A DNA stretch of 39,135 nucleotides from a virus. The translations under genes were made by a program, and so were the position numbers. The stretch's first letter is position 1. The number at the start of each line of letters is the position of its first letter. Shown in pieces: positions 24,863-33,655 of this stretch. The DNA is taken from the IMG/VR virus record IMGVR_UViG_3300050343_000057, positions 1 through 39,135 of that record. The stretch is one strand, 5' to 3'. A model generated the notes under the pieces. It worked only from the letters and a program-made list of their open reading frames with translations. It was not told the DNA's origin and ran no database searches.

Positions 24863-27293
24863 TTATCCTAAGATTGCACCTATACCCTTACCAAGTAAGG
24901 TATCGCCACCGATAGGTGATGTAAACATTGTAGCTACTAAACCACCCCATGCAGATGCAGAGTTATAGTCAGCTTGTAGTGCTGCAATATCTGCTTTAGC
25001 ATCTATCTGTAGTTTAATTGACGCTAGATCAACAATACGTTGTCTCTCATTCTCAGCACTGTTCCATGCCCACTCCATACTATCAGAGTAGTATGACCAC
25101 AAATCATTGTATGCAGTATTAGATATGTCAAGTACATTCTGTGCATTGATTTCATTAGCACGATTTATTGCTACAGTATCTGCAGTAGCAACTTGTCTAC
25201 GCCACTGTGCATTATTCTGATCAATGACTAATCTATTTTGTGCATTGAACTGATCACGTTGATTCATCATCTCTGCCGCAAATCTATTCTGTGCGTTCAT
25301 CTCACCTGCATTAAACTGGTTCTGTGCATTAGTTTGTGCAGTATTAAACTGTGATGTTTGTGTGGCTAAGTTAGCAAAGAACTGATCAGTTTGATTTTGA
25401 CTTGATGCATTAAACTGTGCCGCCGCATTAGTTGCCGCTTGATCTGTAAACAAAGACTGTACTTGTTGTTGTGATTTAAACAACTCAGTTTGTTGTATGT
25501 TACTCAAGTTAGTTAAGTCCATTTGCATAAATGCTTGTGCATTCATTACAGCCGCTTGTTGACGATTACTTAGGTTAGCCATATCTAAGTTAGACAATGC
25601 CGCCGCTTCTGCCATTACCATAGCTTGTCTATTAGATAGGTTAGCTATATTAACAGTGTTAGCATTACGACTATTCTCCAAAGCAACCTGTTGTTCAGCA
25701 GTGAAGTTCATGTTAGCTACATCACTAATCTTACTTGCATTCATAACACGTGATTGAAATGCTTGATCAAACTCTTGACCCATAAATGTTGCACGTTGCT
25801 GTGCCGCAAGCATAGCACGTTGTTGTCTGTTTGACAAGTTCTGTGTTTCAAAGGATGCTTGTGTCTGTGCATCAGCCATTGCGATAGGTAATGCTGACTC
25901 CATAGCGGCCTGTACAATGGCTTGACCTGCCATACTACTAGCACCTAAGCCACGTGCCGCCATAGTCGCTGTAGCAGTCCTCATAGCCCCTGCAGCCCAT
26001 GCTGGTGTAGCTCCACCCTCAAAGTTTGTCATTAGTGTGTCAAGTTGCCCTGCCACAGTAGCTTTCTGAGATGGTGATGCAGTAGCCGCTTGCACTTCTT
26101 CTGTAAACTTAGATGCAGTTTCAGCATTTGCTACACCACTTATAAGTTCACCATTTTCAATCTTACGCTGTACTGGGTTCTCCATTAATATGGATGTACC
26201 TTGTGCCGCATCTAACTCACTTACACTAGTTGCAGTTGCAGTCTTAGCATCTACAATAGCTTGTGGATTAACTGTACCTGTAGCCGCTTGTGTTTGTGCC
26301 AGTGCTTTTGCTACTTCATCTGCCGATGTAGCCGCAGTCATAGTAGCCGCATCAGTAGGTGTAACAGCATCAGCTTGTGCAACAGTAGCAGTAGTTACAG
26401 GAGTAGATATATCACCTGTTACTTGCCCACTACGAGGATCAATTATCTGATCACTAGTTATCTGCGTACCTACAGGTTGTACTGTAGCACCATAAGCTAG
26501 TGATGGATCAATGGCTCTATTAGCAATTAACTCAGATACAGATTGACCTTCGTATGCACCTGTCTGTGGTACACCACCTACTGAAGTACTTGTATTTTGA
26601 ATACTATTTGCGTTTATGTCTGGTTTAGTATCACTGGGGCCGGGACCTCTTGCAATAGCTTCAGCAATAGCCGCAGCTTCTTCGGGTGATTTAACATCAC
26701 GTTGCATTTGCCTGTTAACAGCCTGATCATATGTGTAGCTATATGTCTGTGGGCTTGTATTGGTTGTACCAACAATATTACCTTGCGCATCCATAAGACC
26801 TGTACGTGGATCAAGCGTTCCTGATTGTGTAGCTAGATAAGCTTCATATGCTTTATCCTGTGCCTTACCAATACTACCAGAACCCATCTGACCAAAGTAA
26901 GGGCTATAGTACATATCTTGAGTACCTACAGTATTACTATTTTTAAAGTCTGTATACTCTGGTGAATTAAAAAAGTCTTGGTTTATCTCTGGTAACCGGG
27001 GGTGGTATTAATGTACCATCAGTTTTTGAAGATTCATTTGCAAACATGTTAGGTGTAAGATTCATTTGAGAACCAGTAGCTGATGTAGTTACACCACCAA
27101 CAGCATAGCTAGGTTTCTTTACTATACCACCCTTAGCCATTTCCATAGCTTTGTTTTGATACATATTCATCTTACTCATTTTATCAGGGTTCTGATTTAA
27201 GTAATCATTAAAGCCACTCATATCACCTTGATAACCTAAGTTACCTGCAATGCGTTGCATAGCCTGTGGTTTAAATCCTTTGAACTGCATCAT
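24863..27293 (-). CDS. Q/N/A-rich repetitive virion protein, about 810 aa, one frameshift
   Basis: Two open pieces join into one gene: ATG 27293 (MMQFKGFKPQAMQRIAGNLG) and the part ending 24863. Removing one G from the run 26998-27002 makes the frame continuous and supplies LPEINQDFFNSPEYTDFKN before the second piece. The N-terminus carries a YxGDMSxFNxYLxxNPDK unit and an AKGG-type segment. The middle is Ala/Thr-rich. The C-terminal half repeats NLSNRQQ or close forms about every 30 residues, between helices rich in Gln, Asn and Ala. Such Q/N/A-rich helical proteins are typical of the internal or ejected proteins of marine podoviruses. A near-perfect promoter lies just upstream. Confidence 0.7.
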
Positions 27294-27311
27294 TCTTCTA
27301 TCTTCCTTATG

Positions 27312-27354
27312 TTGTCATGTGACAAATTATACTCTATCTTAATATCTGTGTCAA
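27312..27354 (-). promoter_or_regulatory. Consensus sigma70 promoter with overlapping operator-like palindrome
   Basis: On the minus strand TTGACA (27354-27349), exactly 17 bases, then TATAAT (27331-27326) make a textbook promoter. It lies in the 69-base gap before the 810-aa gene. Immediately downstream, TTGTCA-TG-TGACAA (27325-27312) is an inverted repeat that would cover the transcription start. This is a typical repressor site position. It would allow the internal virion genes to be transcribed separately from the fibre genes. Confidence 0.8.
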
Positions 27355-27362
27355 GCATTAAC

Positions 27363-27863
27363 TTAATCTGCTAGTGGATTATCTAGTGCACGTTGTAATT
27401 TAGTTACTAGTCTATCTTCTAACTCTTTCATTGCTGAAGACTGTGACACTCTTACACGTTCTCGTTGATTCTCAAACCTTATTTCAGCATCATCTATCAT
27501 AGTACGTACCTTGTCTTCATTGTCACGTACCATATCCTCAATACGATCTGTCTGTTGTTCTATTCTTAACAGATCATCTTTCAGACCATTCTTAATATCT
27601 CTAGTGTACTCTACACTCTCTTCAACCTTCTCAGATATACCAGACACTTTAGCATCCATGATATCCATCTGTTGTTGATATGCACCTAAGTCTAACCCTG
27701 CAACTTCTTCTATCTTTTGGTATAGAGTGAAGCCACCATACAAACCACCAACTACTGTAGACAAGAAAGCTATTATAGCTAGTACTGAACTTGCTGTTAG
27801 TTTTACACCACCAGCTTTTACTTCTTTGTCAGCTAGGCTTTCAACGTTTGTTAAATCTACCAT
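27363..27863 (-). CDS. Membrane-anchored coiled-coil protein, 166 aa
   Basis: ATG 27863 overlaps the upstream TAA. The N-terminal 25 residues are charged. One membrane helix follows (about residues 25-48, AIIAFLSTVVGGLYGGFTLY), then about 115 residues of charged helix with coiled-coil character. Acidic and basic residues alternate in DLLRIEQQTDRIEDMVRDNE, and the end is LQRALDNPLAD. Topology should be inner-membrane anchored. It is the last gene of the exported cassette. A holin, spanin-like or tethering role are options; no lysis motif proves any. Confidence 0.65.
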   Translation of the reverse strand: MVDLTNVESLADKEVKAGGVKLTASSVLAIIAFLSTVVGGLYGGFTLYQKIEEVAGLDLGAYQQQMDIMDAKVSGISEKVEESVEYTRDIKNGLKDDLLRIEQQTDRIEDMVRDNEDKVRTMIDDAEIRFENQRERVRVSQSSAMKELEDRLVTKLQRALDNPLAD

Positions 27864-28279
27864 TAGTTCTCAAAGTCCATACCACCTGTCTGTTGCAGGT
27901 TCTTCAATGCTTCTAGCTCATTACGTAGTTGTTGTATCTCTAATCTACGTTGAGCTAACTCTACCTGATACAAGTCGTCACAATTAATACGAGACTTAGG
28001 TTTATCAAGAGGTATAACAACACGGGCATATAACCCTACATCCTTACTTTGGTGTCCAAAACTTGATGGATTAAATGTACCACCTACATTGTTGACTACA
28101 CCTGTAACACCAAACTCTAAGTTTACACCACCACCTACAGCATTACTACAGTCTAAGTTACCTGCCCTAAATCTATCTGACTGATAGTTCATTGGTGGGT
28201 TAGGTAGTGTTAGAGCTAGGTTGTTACTCTCAGCTACTACTGAACTAGCTACGACACATAATGCCAATGCTAATCTCAT
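27863..28279 (-). CDS. Exported protein with C-terminal coiled coil, 138 aa
   Basis: ATG 28279 overlaps the upstream TGA. Residues 1-16 (MRLALALCVVASSVVA) form a Sec signal peptide with a likely cut before ESNN. The mature part has LPNPPMNYQSDRFRAGNLDC, a Gly/Val/Asn-rich strand region with EFGVTGVVNNVGG, then LYARVVIPLD. A helix, LAQRRLEIQQLRNELEALK, likely a coiled coil, follows. Two Cys (in NLDCSN and RINCDD) could form a disulfide in the periplasm. No lipobox is present. I recall similar unnamed proteins from marine phages but know no function. Confidence 0.65.
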   Translation of the reverse strand: MRLALALCVVASSVVAESNNLALTLPNPPMNYQSDRFRAGNLDCSNAVGGGVNLEFGVTGVVNNVGGTFNPSSFGHQSKDVGLYARVVIPLDKPKSRINCDDLYQVELAQRRLEIQQLRNELEALKNLQQTGGMDFEN

Positions 28280-28662
28280 GCTGGCTCACCATCAATACGT
28301 GAGCATATCCTAGAGACAACCAAAGTTCTTGAGTCTGTCTTTTTTCTTACCTTTGATGTAGTACAAATATATGTAGCTTCATCTAAATCTAACTCACGTA
28401 TATACACAATAAAATCTTTACGTTCTTTATAACCTACTTTAATGATCCTATACTTAGATGAGAATGGTAGGTTTGTAAAGTTTAAATCAAACAAATCTAT
28501 CTGATAATACTCTACATCTTCCCGTGAGTTAAACAAAGACATCTCTGCTTTAACTACACCTGCAACATACGTAGGTTTTAACATTGGGTAGGCTGGTGTC
28601 ATTTCATGTGCAGAAACAACAGTAGCCCAACCCATAAACGCTATGATTAGTTTATTTAGCAA
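28276..28662 (-). CDS. Exported beta-rich protein, possible pilus-chaperone-like, 128 aa
   Basis: The start is taken as TTG 28662, overlapping the end of the SCPU-like gene; it gives a signal peptide MLNKLIIAFMGWATVVSA before HEMTPAYP. The longer frame upstream lies inside that gene. The mature part is beta-rich, with VVKAEMSLFNSREDVEYYQI, FTNLPFSS, FIVYIREL and YICTTSKVRKK, and ends SRICSRI. The strand pattern and the two late Cys recall small immunoglobulin-like periplasmic chaperones. This is fold-level inference with low certainty. Its coupling to a pilin-like subunit makes the idea attractive. Confidence 0.55.
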   Translation of the reverse strand: MLNKLIIAFMGWATVVSAHEMTPAYPMLKPTYVAGVVKAEMSLFNSREDVEYYQIDLFDLNFTNLPFSSKYRIIKVGYKERKDFIVYIRELDLDEATYICTTSKVRKKTDSRTLVVSRICSRIDGEPA

Positions 28663-29140
28663 TACAAGTAGCCTGTACAACTGCAGTGTATGTACCTCCC
28701 GGCAAAGGTTTAGCTGAACCGTAGACTGCACTTGATGCAGTAGAGAACCATGTTGAACCTGCAAGAGTTAGGTTAAAGATAGTGGTACTATCCACTACAA
28801 CTTTTGCATCATTATAAGCTGACATTCCTGACACAGAAGTTTTAGTTACACTTGTACTTCCTGTCCATGCAAGTGTATCTGTAAGGTTAGGTGAAGAGCT
28901 AAAGGATGTAGGGTGAGTTATGTTTGCAGTATATGAGTCTGCAATAGATACATCAAACCTAATTACAGGTAGTACACCACCATCTGAAGGTGTTGTGCTT
29001 AACTTACTGGCAATAGGGTTGCCGTATACACCAGCTTTATCTGCTTGAATAACACACTTGGCGGCTACGCTTCCTGTAATATCTACAGTAGCAAATGCTG
29101 GTAATGCACAAAGTGATAGTAGTGCTGTTAAATATTTCAT
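28652..29140 (-). CDS. Exported pilin-like (spore coat U-like) protein, 162 aa
   Basis: The start is ATG 29140, with GAGGAA just upstream; an in-frame ATG at 29152 would add four codons before that site. A signal peptide MKYLTALLSLCALPAFA is followed by TVDITGSVAAKCVIQADKAG. The rest is Ser/Thr/Val-rich beta sequence with DGGVLPVIRFDVSIADSY and a late GGTYTAVVQATCIAK. One early and one final Cys, short length and all-beta content resemble SCPU/fimbrial subunits. The protein is probably secreted to the periplasm or surface. It is the centre of the exported cassette. Confidence 0.6.
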   Translation of the reverse strand: MKYLTALLSLCALPAFATVDITGSVAAKCVIQADKAGVYGNPIASKLSTTPSDGGVLPVIRFDVSIADSYTANITHPTSFSSSPNLTDTLAWTGSTSVTKTSVSGMSAYNDAKVVVDSTTIFNLTLAGSTWFSTASSAVYGSAKPLPGGTYTAVVQATCIAK

Positions 29141-29148
29141 TGTATTCC

Positions 29149-30018
29149 TCATTTGTTATACTGCATGTCTACCATTTTTTCATGTAGTACTTGTTGGGCT
29201 AAATTGTTTCGTAAAGCTTTCTTGTTGTCGGGTATAGTTCCATCTTTTAATCCAGCCGCATCGTTTAGTGTACCGCCGTTTATCTTTGCATTGTAATACA
29301 TATTGATATTAGTTTGTTTGTTTAAGGCTAATATTATATCGCTTTGATTTTGTGCCTTGAATAGTGTAAGAGCATTAGCAGAGGCAGTTAATCCCATCTC
29401 TATGCGTGTCTCCTCTTCTTCCTCTTCTTCATCTAGTATAAGTTTACCATCTTCGTCATACTGAAACTCTTCAGCTTCTAGTGTATCTACAACTGCATCA
29501 TCTTCTAGTGCATCATAGACTATAACCTCTGGTAATACTGGCATAGGCTTTACATAACCTGCACAAGATGGGTCAGACTGTGGATCATAGCATTTGTCTA
29601 ACCTGTAGTTGTATATTACAACAGCATCTTTAACAGTTCCTTCACCCTCAACTTCAACAAACCCAGTACCCCATTTAGATGCTGGTATATTTGAAAGAGG
29701 GAAAGACTTAACAATAGTATTTCCGGGTACGCCAGACCAATCATCAGTCTCTCTAAATGTATAACCATCTCCACTTGCGTTGTGATTGCCTACATGTACC
29801 TTCATATCTGCTTCTGGGTCTTTTACTGTAGTGTACCTATAGAGTAATCCATTTATATCTACACCACCGATACTAGGTAAGATAGAATCCATAGACCAAC
29901 CTAATGCACCTGATGCCGCATTACCTGTAGCTCCATACGTATATGGTTCAGAGTAGGAGTAAGAAGGCAAGAGTACTAAAGATAACACCCAAGCCAATCT
30001 TAGTTTCACTGTTCTCAT
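29149..30018 (-). CDS. Exported protein of unknown function, 289 aa
   Basis: ATG 30018 opens MRTVKLRLAWVLSLVLLPSY, a signal peptide with a likely cut after SYS. The start lies 71 bases inside the end of the upstream gene, in another frame. The mature protein has a first half of mixed strands (GALGWSMDSILPSIGGVDIN, GDGYTFRETDDW). A CYDPQSDPSCAGY pair follows, which probably forms a disulfide, then a very acidic region with a run of nine Glu. The C-terminus is a helical part (ALTLFKAQNQSDIILAL). The acidic block could bind calcium or a cationic surface. No family is recognised. Confidence 0.65.
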   Translation of the reverse strand: MRTVKLRLAWVLSLVLLPSYSYSEPYTYGATGNAASGALGWSMDSILPSIGGVDINGLLYRYTTVKDPEADMKVHVGNHNASGDGYTFRETDDWSGVPGNTIVKSFPLSNIPASKWGTGFVEVEGEGTVKDAVVIYNYRLDKCYDPQSDPSCAGYVKPMPVLPEVIVYDALEDDAVVDTLEAEEFQYDEDGKLILDEEEEEEETRIEMGLTASANALTLFKAQNQSDIILALNKQTNINMYYNAKINGGTLNDAAGLKDGTIPDNKKALRNNLAQQVLHEKMVDMQYNK

Positions 30019-30502
30019 CAAACATCTTTCTGATTACATCGTTTTGATCTCGTTCGATCTCATCTTTAACTGCTTCCATATCCCATGCTAGTCTAGCTTG
30101 ATCACCAACTAATCCATCTTTAGGGCATGGTGTACCTGCATTCATCATAGCATCAAACACTCTTTCGTCTTGACACATTACTGATACTGCGGCTACCTTC
30201 ATGCCCATGTCATACATAGTCTTAGCATTCTTGAGCTTCTCACAGTTCATGTCACGTACTGTACGACCTGCTGAGATACCTAGTATCTGTGTCTGTACTG
30301 CCCCTGCTACACCTACAGTACATAAGTCAGAGTTACTTGCACTTATCTGTGGAGATATAGCCGATGGTGGTGGGCTATTGATTGTAGTATCCATAGAACC
30401 ATTTGAAGTTATAGTACTATTAGTGTCAGTCTTTATAACATCATCATCGGCATGTGCAATACTACCGATTAGTAGGGTAAATAGTATAAGTAAGAGTTTC
30501 AT
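29948..30502 (-). CDS. Exported protein with C-terminal membrane segment, 184 aa
   Basis: ATG 30502 overlaps the stop of the 88-aa gene. A signal peptide MKLLLILFTLLIGSIAHA is followed by DDDVIK, then a Ser/Thr/Asn/Pro-rich linker. The folded part has four Cys (DLCTVG, DMNCEK, VMCQDE, TPCPKDG) and helices such as KTMYDMGMKVAAVS. The last 16 residues, IGLGVIFSTLAFLLLL, are a hydrophobic tail. Cleaved signal plus C-terminal anchor would leave the body in the periplasm. Its 3' end is also the signal-peptide region of the next gene in another frame. Confidence 0.65.
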   Translation of the reverse strand: MKLLLILFTLLIGSIAHADDDVIKTDTNSTITSNGSMDTTINSPPPSAISPQISASNSDLCTVGVAGAVQTQILGISAGRTVRDMNCEKLKNAKTMYDMGMKVAAVSVMCQDERVFDAMMNAGTPCPKDGLVGDQARLAWDMEAVKDEIERDQNDVIRKMFDENSETKIGLGVIFSTLAFLLLL

Positions 30503-30765
30503 TTATTATCTTGTTCTGCCATTCTCTCTACTAGGTTACGAATAGCTTTAATGTTTTCATCAATACGTCCTAGAGAGACAGCTTGCATTTGTACTGTCTT
30601 CTCTAGTGTATTTATACGAGTTTCTTGGCGAACTAAATCACGAGCATTATTTTTGACGGAAGAGTCTAATGAAGACACATACCATACAAGTGATATAGTT
30701 TGTAGTACGATAGCTACGATTAACGTAACTGGTACTGACTTAGAAAGATGCCAACTCTCAGTCAT
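30499..30765 (-). CDS. Small membrane-anchored coiled-coil protein, 88 aa
   Basis: ATG 30765 overlaps the TGA of the tail chaperone gene. Residues about 11-31 (VPVTLIVAIVLQTISLVWYV) form one membrane helix, and the rest is a charged coiled coil (ARDLVRQETRINTLEKTVQM, IKAIRNLVERM). The plan is the same as the 166-aa protein at the other end of the cassette, so the two may be partners. A short protein like this could also be a holin or Rz-type lysis accessory. The sequence does not decide. Confidence 0.65.
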   Translation of the reverse strand: MTESWHLSKSVPVTLIVAIVLQTISLVWYVSSLDSSVKNNARDLVRQETRINTLEKTVQMQAVSLGRIDENIKAIRNLVERMAEQDNK

Positions 30766-31052
30766 GGTTTAGTAGGCCATGTTATATTATCTGGATAGCC
30801 ATCTAAGTCTTCTATATCTAACAGAGCTTGACGATAATTAGTCCACTCCGTTCGTTTATCTTCTGACATTTCGTTCCAACGTAAAGCATTAGATACAATA
30901 GGGTCTACATCTGATAAGAGTAAGTCATCACGTACTTTTCTTGCGTATTCTGGAGCTTTAGCCTCTTGTGCCGCCCGTTCTGCCGCTAGTTGGATTTCTT
31001 CTTCTTCAGTAAGCTGTATTGTTATTCCGTCTACTATTTTGTGATTTGACAT
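30762..31052 (-). CDS. Phage tail assembly chaperone-like protein, 96 aa
   Basis: ATG 31052 stands behind AAAAAGG, after the second fibre gene. The N-terminal half is acidic and helical (EEEEIQLAAERAAQEAK). The C-terminal half has the pattern of the small tail assembly chaperone proteins that follow fibres: RDDLLLSDVDPIVSNALRW, then EWTNYRQALLDI and a WP ending (NITWPTKP). Such proteins help fibre folding or trimerisation. A second member, 33211-33634, follows the first fibre gene and shares DPIVxNxLRW and TWPTKP. Confidence 0.75.
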   Translation of the reverse strand: MSNHKIVDGITIQLTEEEEIQLAAERAAQEAKAPEYARKVRDDLLLSDVDPIVSNALRWNEMSEDKRTEWTNYRQALLDIEDLDGYPDNITWPTKP

Positions 31053-31066
31053 CGTCGTTACCTTTT

Positions 31067-33199
31067 TTATTTGAGTATACCAAAAGCTGAAATTGTACCT
31101 TTTTGCATATTACCATTATCAAACTGTAGCTTGAATGCATTCCAATCAGTCCAAATATTTCTTGAATAACTCTCTTCAGCAGTTCCGCAAGAATACAAAG
31201 TTACTACCTGTTCATTGCTGTATGCCCTATATGTAGCAGACCCCATCGCTTGGGTGGTTACTGTATTTCCACCATGTGCATTCATTATCATTACATATCC
31301 ACTCACATTAGCTCCAAAGTTTCCTGAAGTAGTAAAGCCTTGTTGTCTACTTATTCTCATATCTTCGTTCCAAGTGTCGCTCAACTGAGAGCCACCCTTA
31401 TGGTAAAAGAGAGTTCCTCGTACATCCCCATAGCCTTTGTAAGAACTACCGCCGTTGTCACTAAATTTCATTAAGAAATCTTTTGAGTCTTGGGTGCAGA
31501 CTATGCCATTAAACTCAATATAGTAACTATCATACTTAGTGCTATCAACTCCTGTAAAAACATAAGATGAAGTGTTGTTCATAACCGACCTGCTTAACAA
31601 TACTCTTGAGCCACCACTAGCGTCTGCCCATTGTGCAGTGCCAGCAGATGCATATTTAAGTATTTGGTCTGTAGAGCCGCCACTAGGGATATGGTTATTA
31701 CCATTACCTGTTGGGTGAGAATAGTTGTTAGCATTGGTTGCCATTGTATCTAATCTAACACCATCTGCCGCAAGATCACGTCCATCTACTGTACCTGCTA
31801 CAGTTACGTTTCCTGATATGTCAGCATTACCATTTATGTCTAATTCTGTAGCTACAATTTTGGTATTAACATTAAACTGAGTAGCACTAATAAATGCTCT
31901 TTGAGTGCCACCTACAGAAAATCCTAAGTTATCTGAGTTTGGTCTAAACATTCCTGTGTTTGTATCACCGCTAAATGTATAACTAGGCAAACTAGCCGTA
32001 CCATTTGCTATTGCTACTCTACTATTGAATATAGCTGTACCAGCGTCAGACATATCAAGTCTTAGGGCTGTTATAACAGAACTACCATCTAAACCTTGAA
32101 GTTTCATATCTCCATCACTTATTGCAGAATATATTAAAAAGTCATTGCTACTTTTGTATAAAGCTCCAAAGCGTGTACCGCCATCTTTAAGATTGATGGC
32201 TGAACCATCAGCATCAAGGTTAATATCTCCTGCAACGTCTAGTGTGAAGTCGCCAGAAGCATTAGCTATATTACCTGTGACCTGTATGCCTGTTGATGTT
32301 GTGGCTAGTTTCTTGGCGTTATCATAATATAAATCAACAGAGCCATTTTGGTTAAACACTCCCATGTTTTCAGAACCACCAGTAGCTTGTATCCTTACGC
32401 CATCGTTTCCTCTAATATTAAGTCGTCCAGTTCCTTCATCTTGAATATAACTATCAGACCCATTATGATAAATCTGGAGGTCAGACCCAGCACCGAACTT
32501 AGCTTTGACGTTATTATTATACAGGACATCGCCTGTCATAGTGCCACCAGCTTTTGGTAGCTTAGTGCCTAATGCTGTTGTAAGTGTAGAGTTATAGTTA
32601 GCGTCATCGTTGATAGCCGCAGCTAACTCATTCAAGTCATTGAGTGTGCTTGGTGCGCCACCAATAAGTGTTGTAATCTTATCTGTAACGTAAGCTGTTG
32701 TAGCTATTTTAGTACTATCATCAGACTCAGCTTGTGTAGTTGCTGTAGTAGTAGATGATAGAGAACCACTAAGTGAACCACTGATAGTACCTGTAGCTGT
32801 TATGTTACGGAAGCCTGTTATATCTTTGTTTGTATTAACTACTACAGCTTTAGATGCTGATACTGTACCTGCTGTAATACCATCAATGCTCTCTAAGTCA
32901 TTCTCATTAATATCAGCACTACCTATTACAAAGCTACCACCAGTGATAGCACCTGTAGTTGTTATAGTAGATGAGCCATTGTCTATGTTACCAAAGCCTG
33001 ACGTTATGCTACCACTATTCAATGCACCTGTAGAAGTGATGTTAGTTGTAGTGATACCATCTACATATGCTTTGATAGACTGCTGACTAGCAATGCCAGT
33101 AGCAGAGTCACTAGCAAGATTATCCTCATCAAGGAAGCTCTTACCATCTAAGATGTTTATTTCTTGTGCACTATCTGCTAAGTCTCTTGCCTTACTCAT
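31067..33199 (-). CDS. Tail fibre protein 2, 710 aa
   Basis: ATG 33199 follows AAGGATAT. The frame is intact. The N-terminus holds NILDGKSFLDEDNLASDSAT and SIKAYVDGI, an adaptor-like unit that also occurs inside fibre 1. Then come Ser/Thr/Gly beta repeats (ITSTGALNSGSITS, TATGTISGSLSG) and a LPKAGGTMTGDVLYNNN unit. The last 180 residues, from RVLLSRSVMNNTSSYVFTGV on, form a distinct beta-rich tip domain that probably binds the host. Fibres of this type bind surface polysaccharide or protein receptors. Confidence 0.8.
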   Translation of the reverse strand: MSKARDLADSAQEINILDGKSFLDEDNLASDSATGIASQQSIKAYVDGITTTNITSTGALNSGSITSGFGNIDNGSSTITTTGAITGGSFVIGSADINENDLESIDGITAGTVSASKAVVVNTNKDITGFRNITATGTISGSLSGSLSSTTTATTQAESDDSTKIATTAYVTDKITTLIGGAPSTLNDLNELAAAINDDANYNSTLTTALGTKLPKAGGTMTGDVLYNNNVKAKFGAGSDLQIYHNGSDSYIQDEGTGRLNIRGNDGVRIQATGGSENMGVFNQNGSVDLYYDNAKKLATTSTGIQVTGNIANASGDFTLDVAGDINLDADGSAINLKDGGTRFGALYKSSNDFLIYSAISDGDMKLQGLDGSSVITALRLDMSDAGTAIFNSRVAIANGTASLPSYTFSGDTNTGMFRPNSDNLGFSVGGTQRAFISATQFNVNTKIVATELDINGNADISGNVTVAGTVDGRDLAADGVRLDTMATNANNYSHPTGNGNNHIPSGGSTDQILKYASAGTAQWADASGGSRVLLSRSVMNNTSSYVFTGVDSTKYDSYYIEFNGIVCTQDSKDFLMKFSDNGGSSYKGYGDVRGTLFYHKGGSQLSDTWNEDMRISRQQGFTTSGNFGANVSGYVMIMNAHGGNTVTTQAMGSATYRAYSNEQVVTLYSCGTAEESYSRNIWTDWNAFKLQFDNGNMQKGTISAFGILK

Positions 33200-33210
33200 A
33201 TTTTATATCC

Positions 33211-33634
33211 TTATTCTGGCTTTGTAGGCCATGTTACTGTGTTAGGGAAACCAGATTGCTGCTGGTAAGTTAAGCAAGTCAGTTCGGTATTGTGTCCACT
33301 CTGCTTGTTTAGCATCTGTTAGTTCACCCCAACGTAAAGGGTTAGTTACTATTGGGTCTACTTCTTCGACTAACTTCTGGTCACGTTGACGCTCTTAAGA
33401 CCTGCCGCTAGTTCTGCATCTAGTTCTTCTTGAGTAGGTGCTACATATGCTTCAAAGTCTGAGCCAATAAGCCCAAGCAATACGCTGTTGTCTACAGTCA
33501 TATCTGTATCATCAGGGCTTAAATGATAAGGTATCCAATCAAACTCTGGATGGTTAATCTCTACTTCAAATGCAGTATTCTCTGCGTTTAGTGATTGTGC
33601 GTTACGCACTTCTGTTATTGTTACTTGTTGGCAT
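33211..33634 (-). CDS. Tail assembly chaperone-like protein 1, frameshifted, about 141 aa
   Basis: AGGAGG and ATG at 33634-33632 mark the start. The next bases need one C less (33630-33631) to read MQQVTITEVRNAQSLNAEN, and a second break lies near 33395. The reading ends at TAA 33213-33211. The N-terminal half has FEVEINHPEFDWIPYHLSPD and a DLxxxLLGLIGSDFEAY-like unit. The C-terminal half has DPIVTNPLRWGELTDAKQAE, then WTQYRTDLLNLP and TWPTKPE. It is thus a longer homologue of the 96-aa chaperone and belongs to fibre 1. Confidence 0.7.
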
Positions 33635-33655
33635 AAACGCCTCCTATTATTATTA

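Noticed and set aside
27863-29140. Curli export genes (CsgE/F/G) as the identity of the exported cassette
   Set aside because: No lipobox, no CsgG-type sequence and sizes that do not match; only the SCPU/pilin-like resemblance of one subunit holds up.
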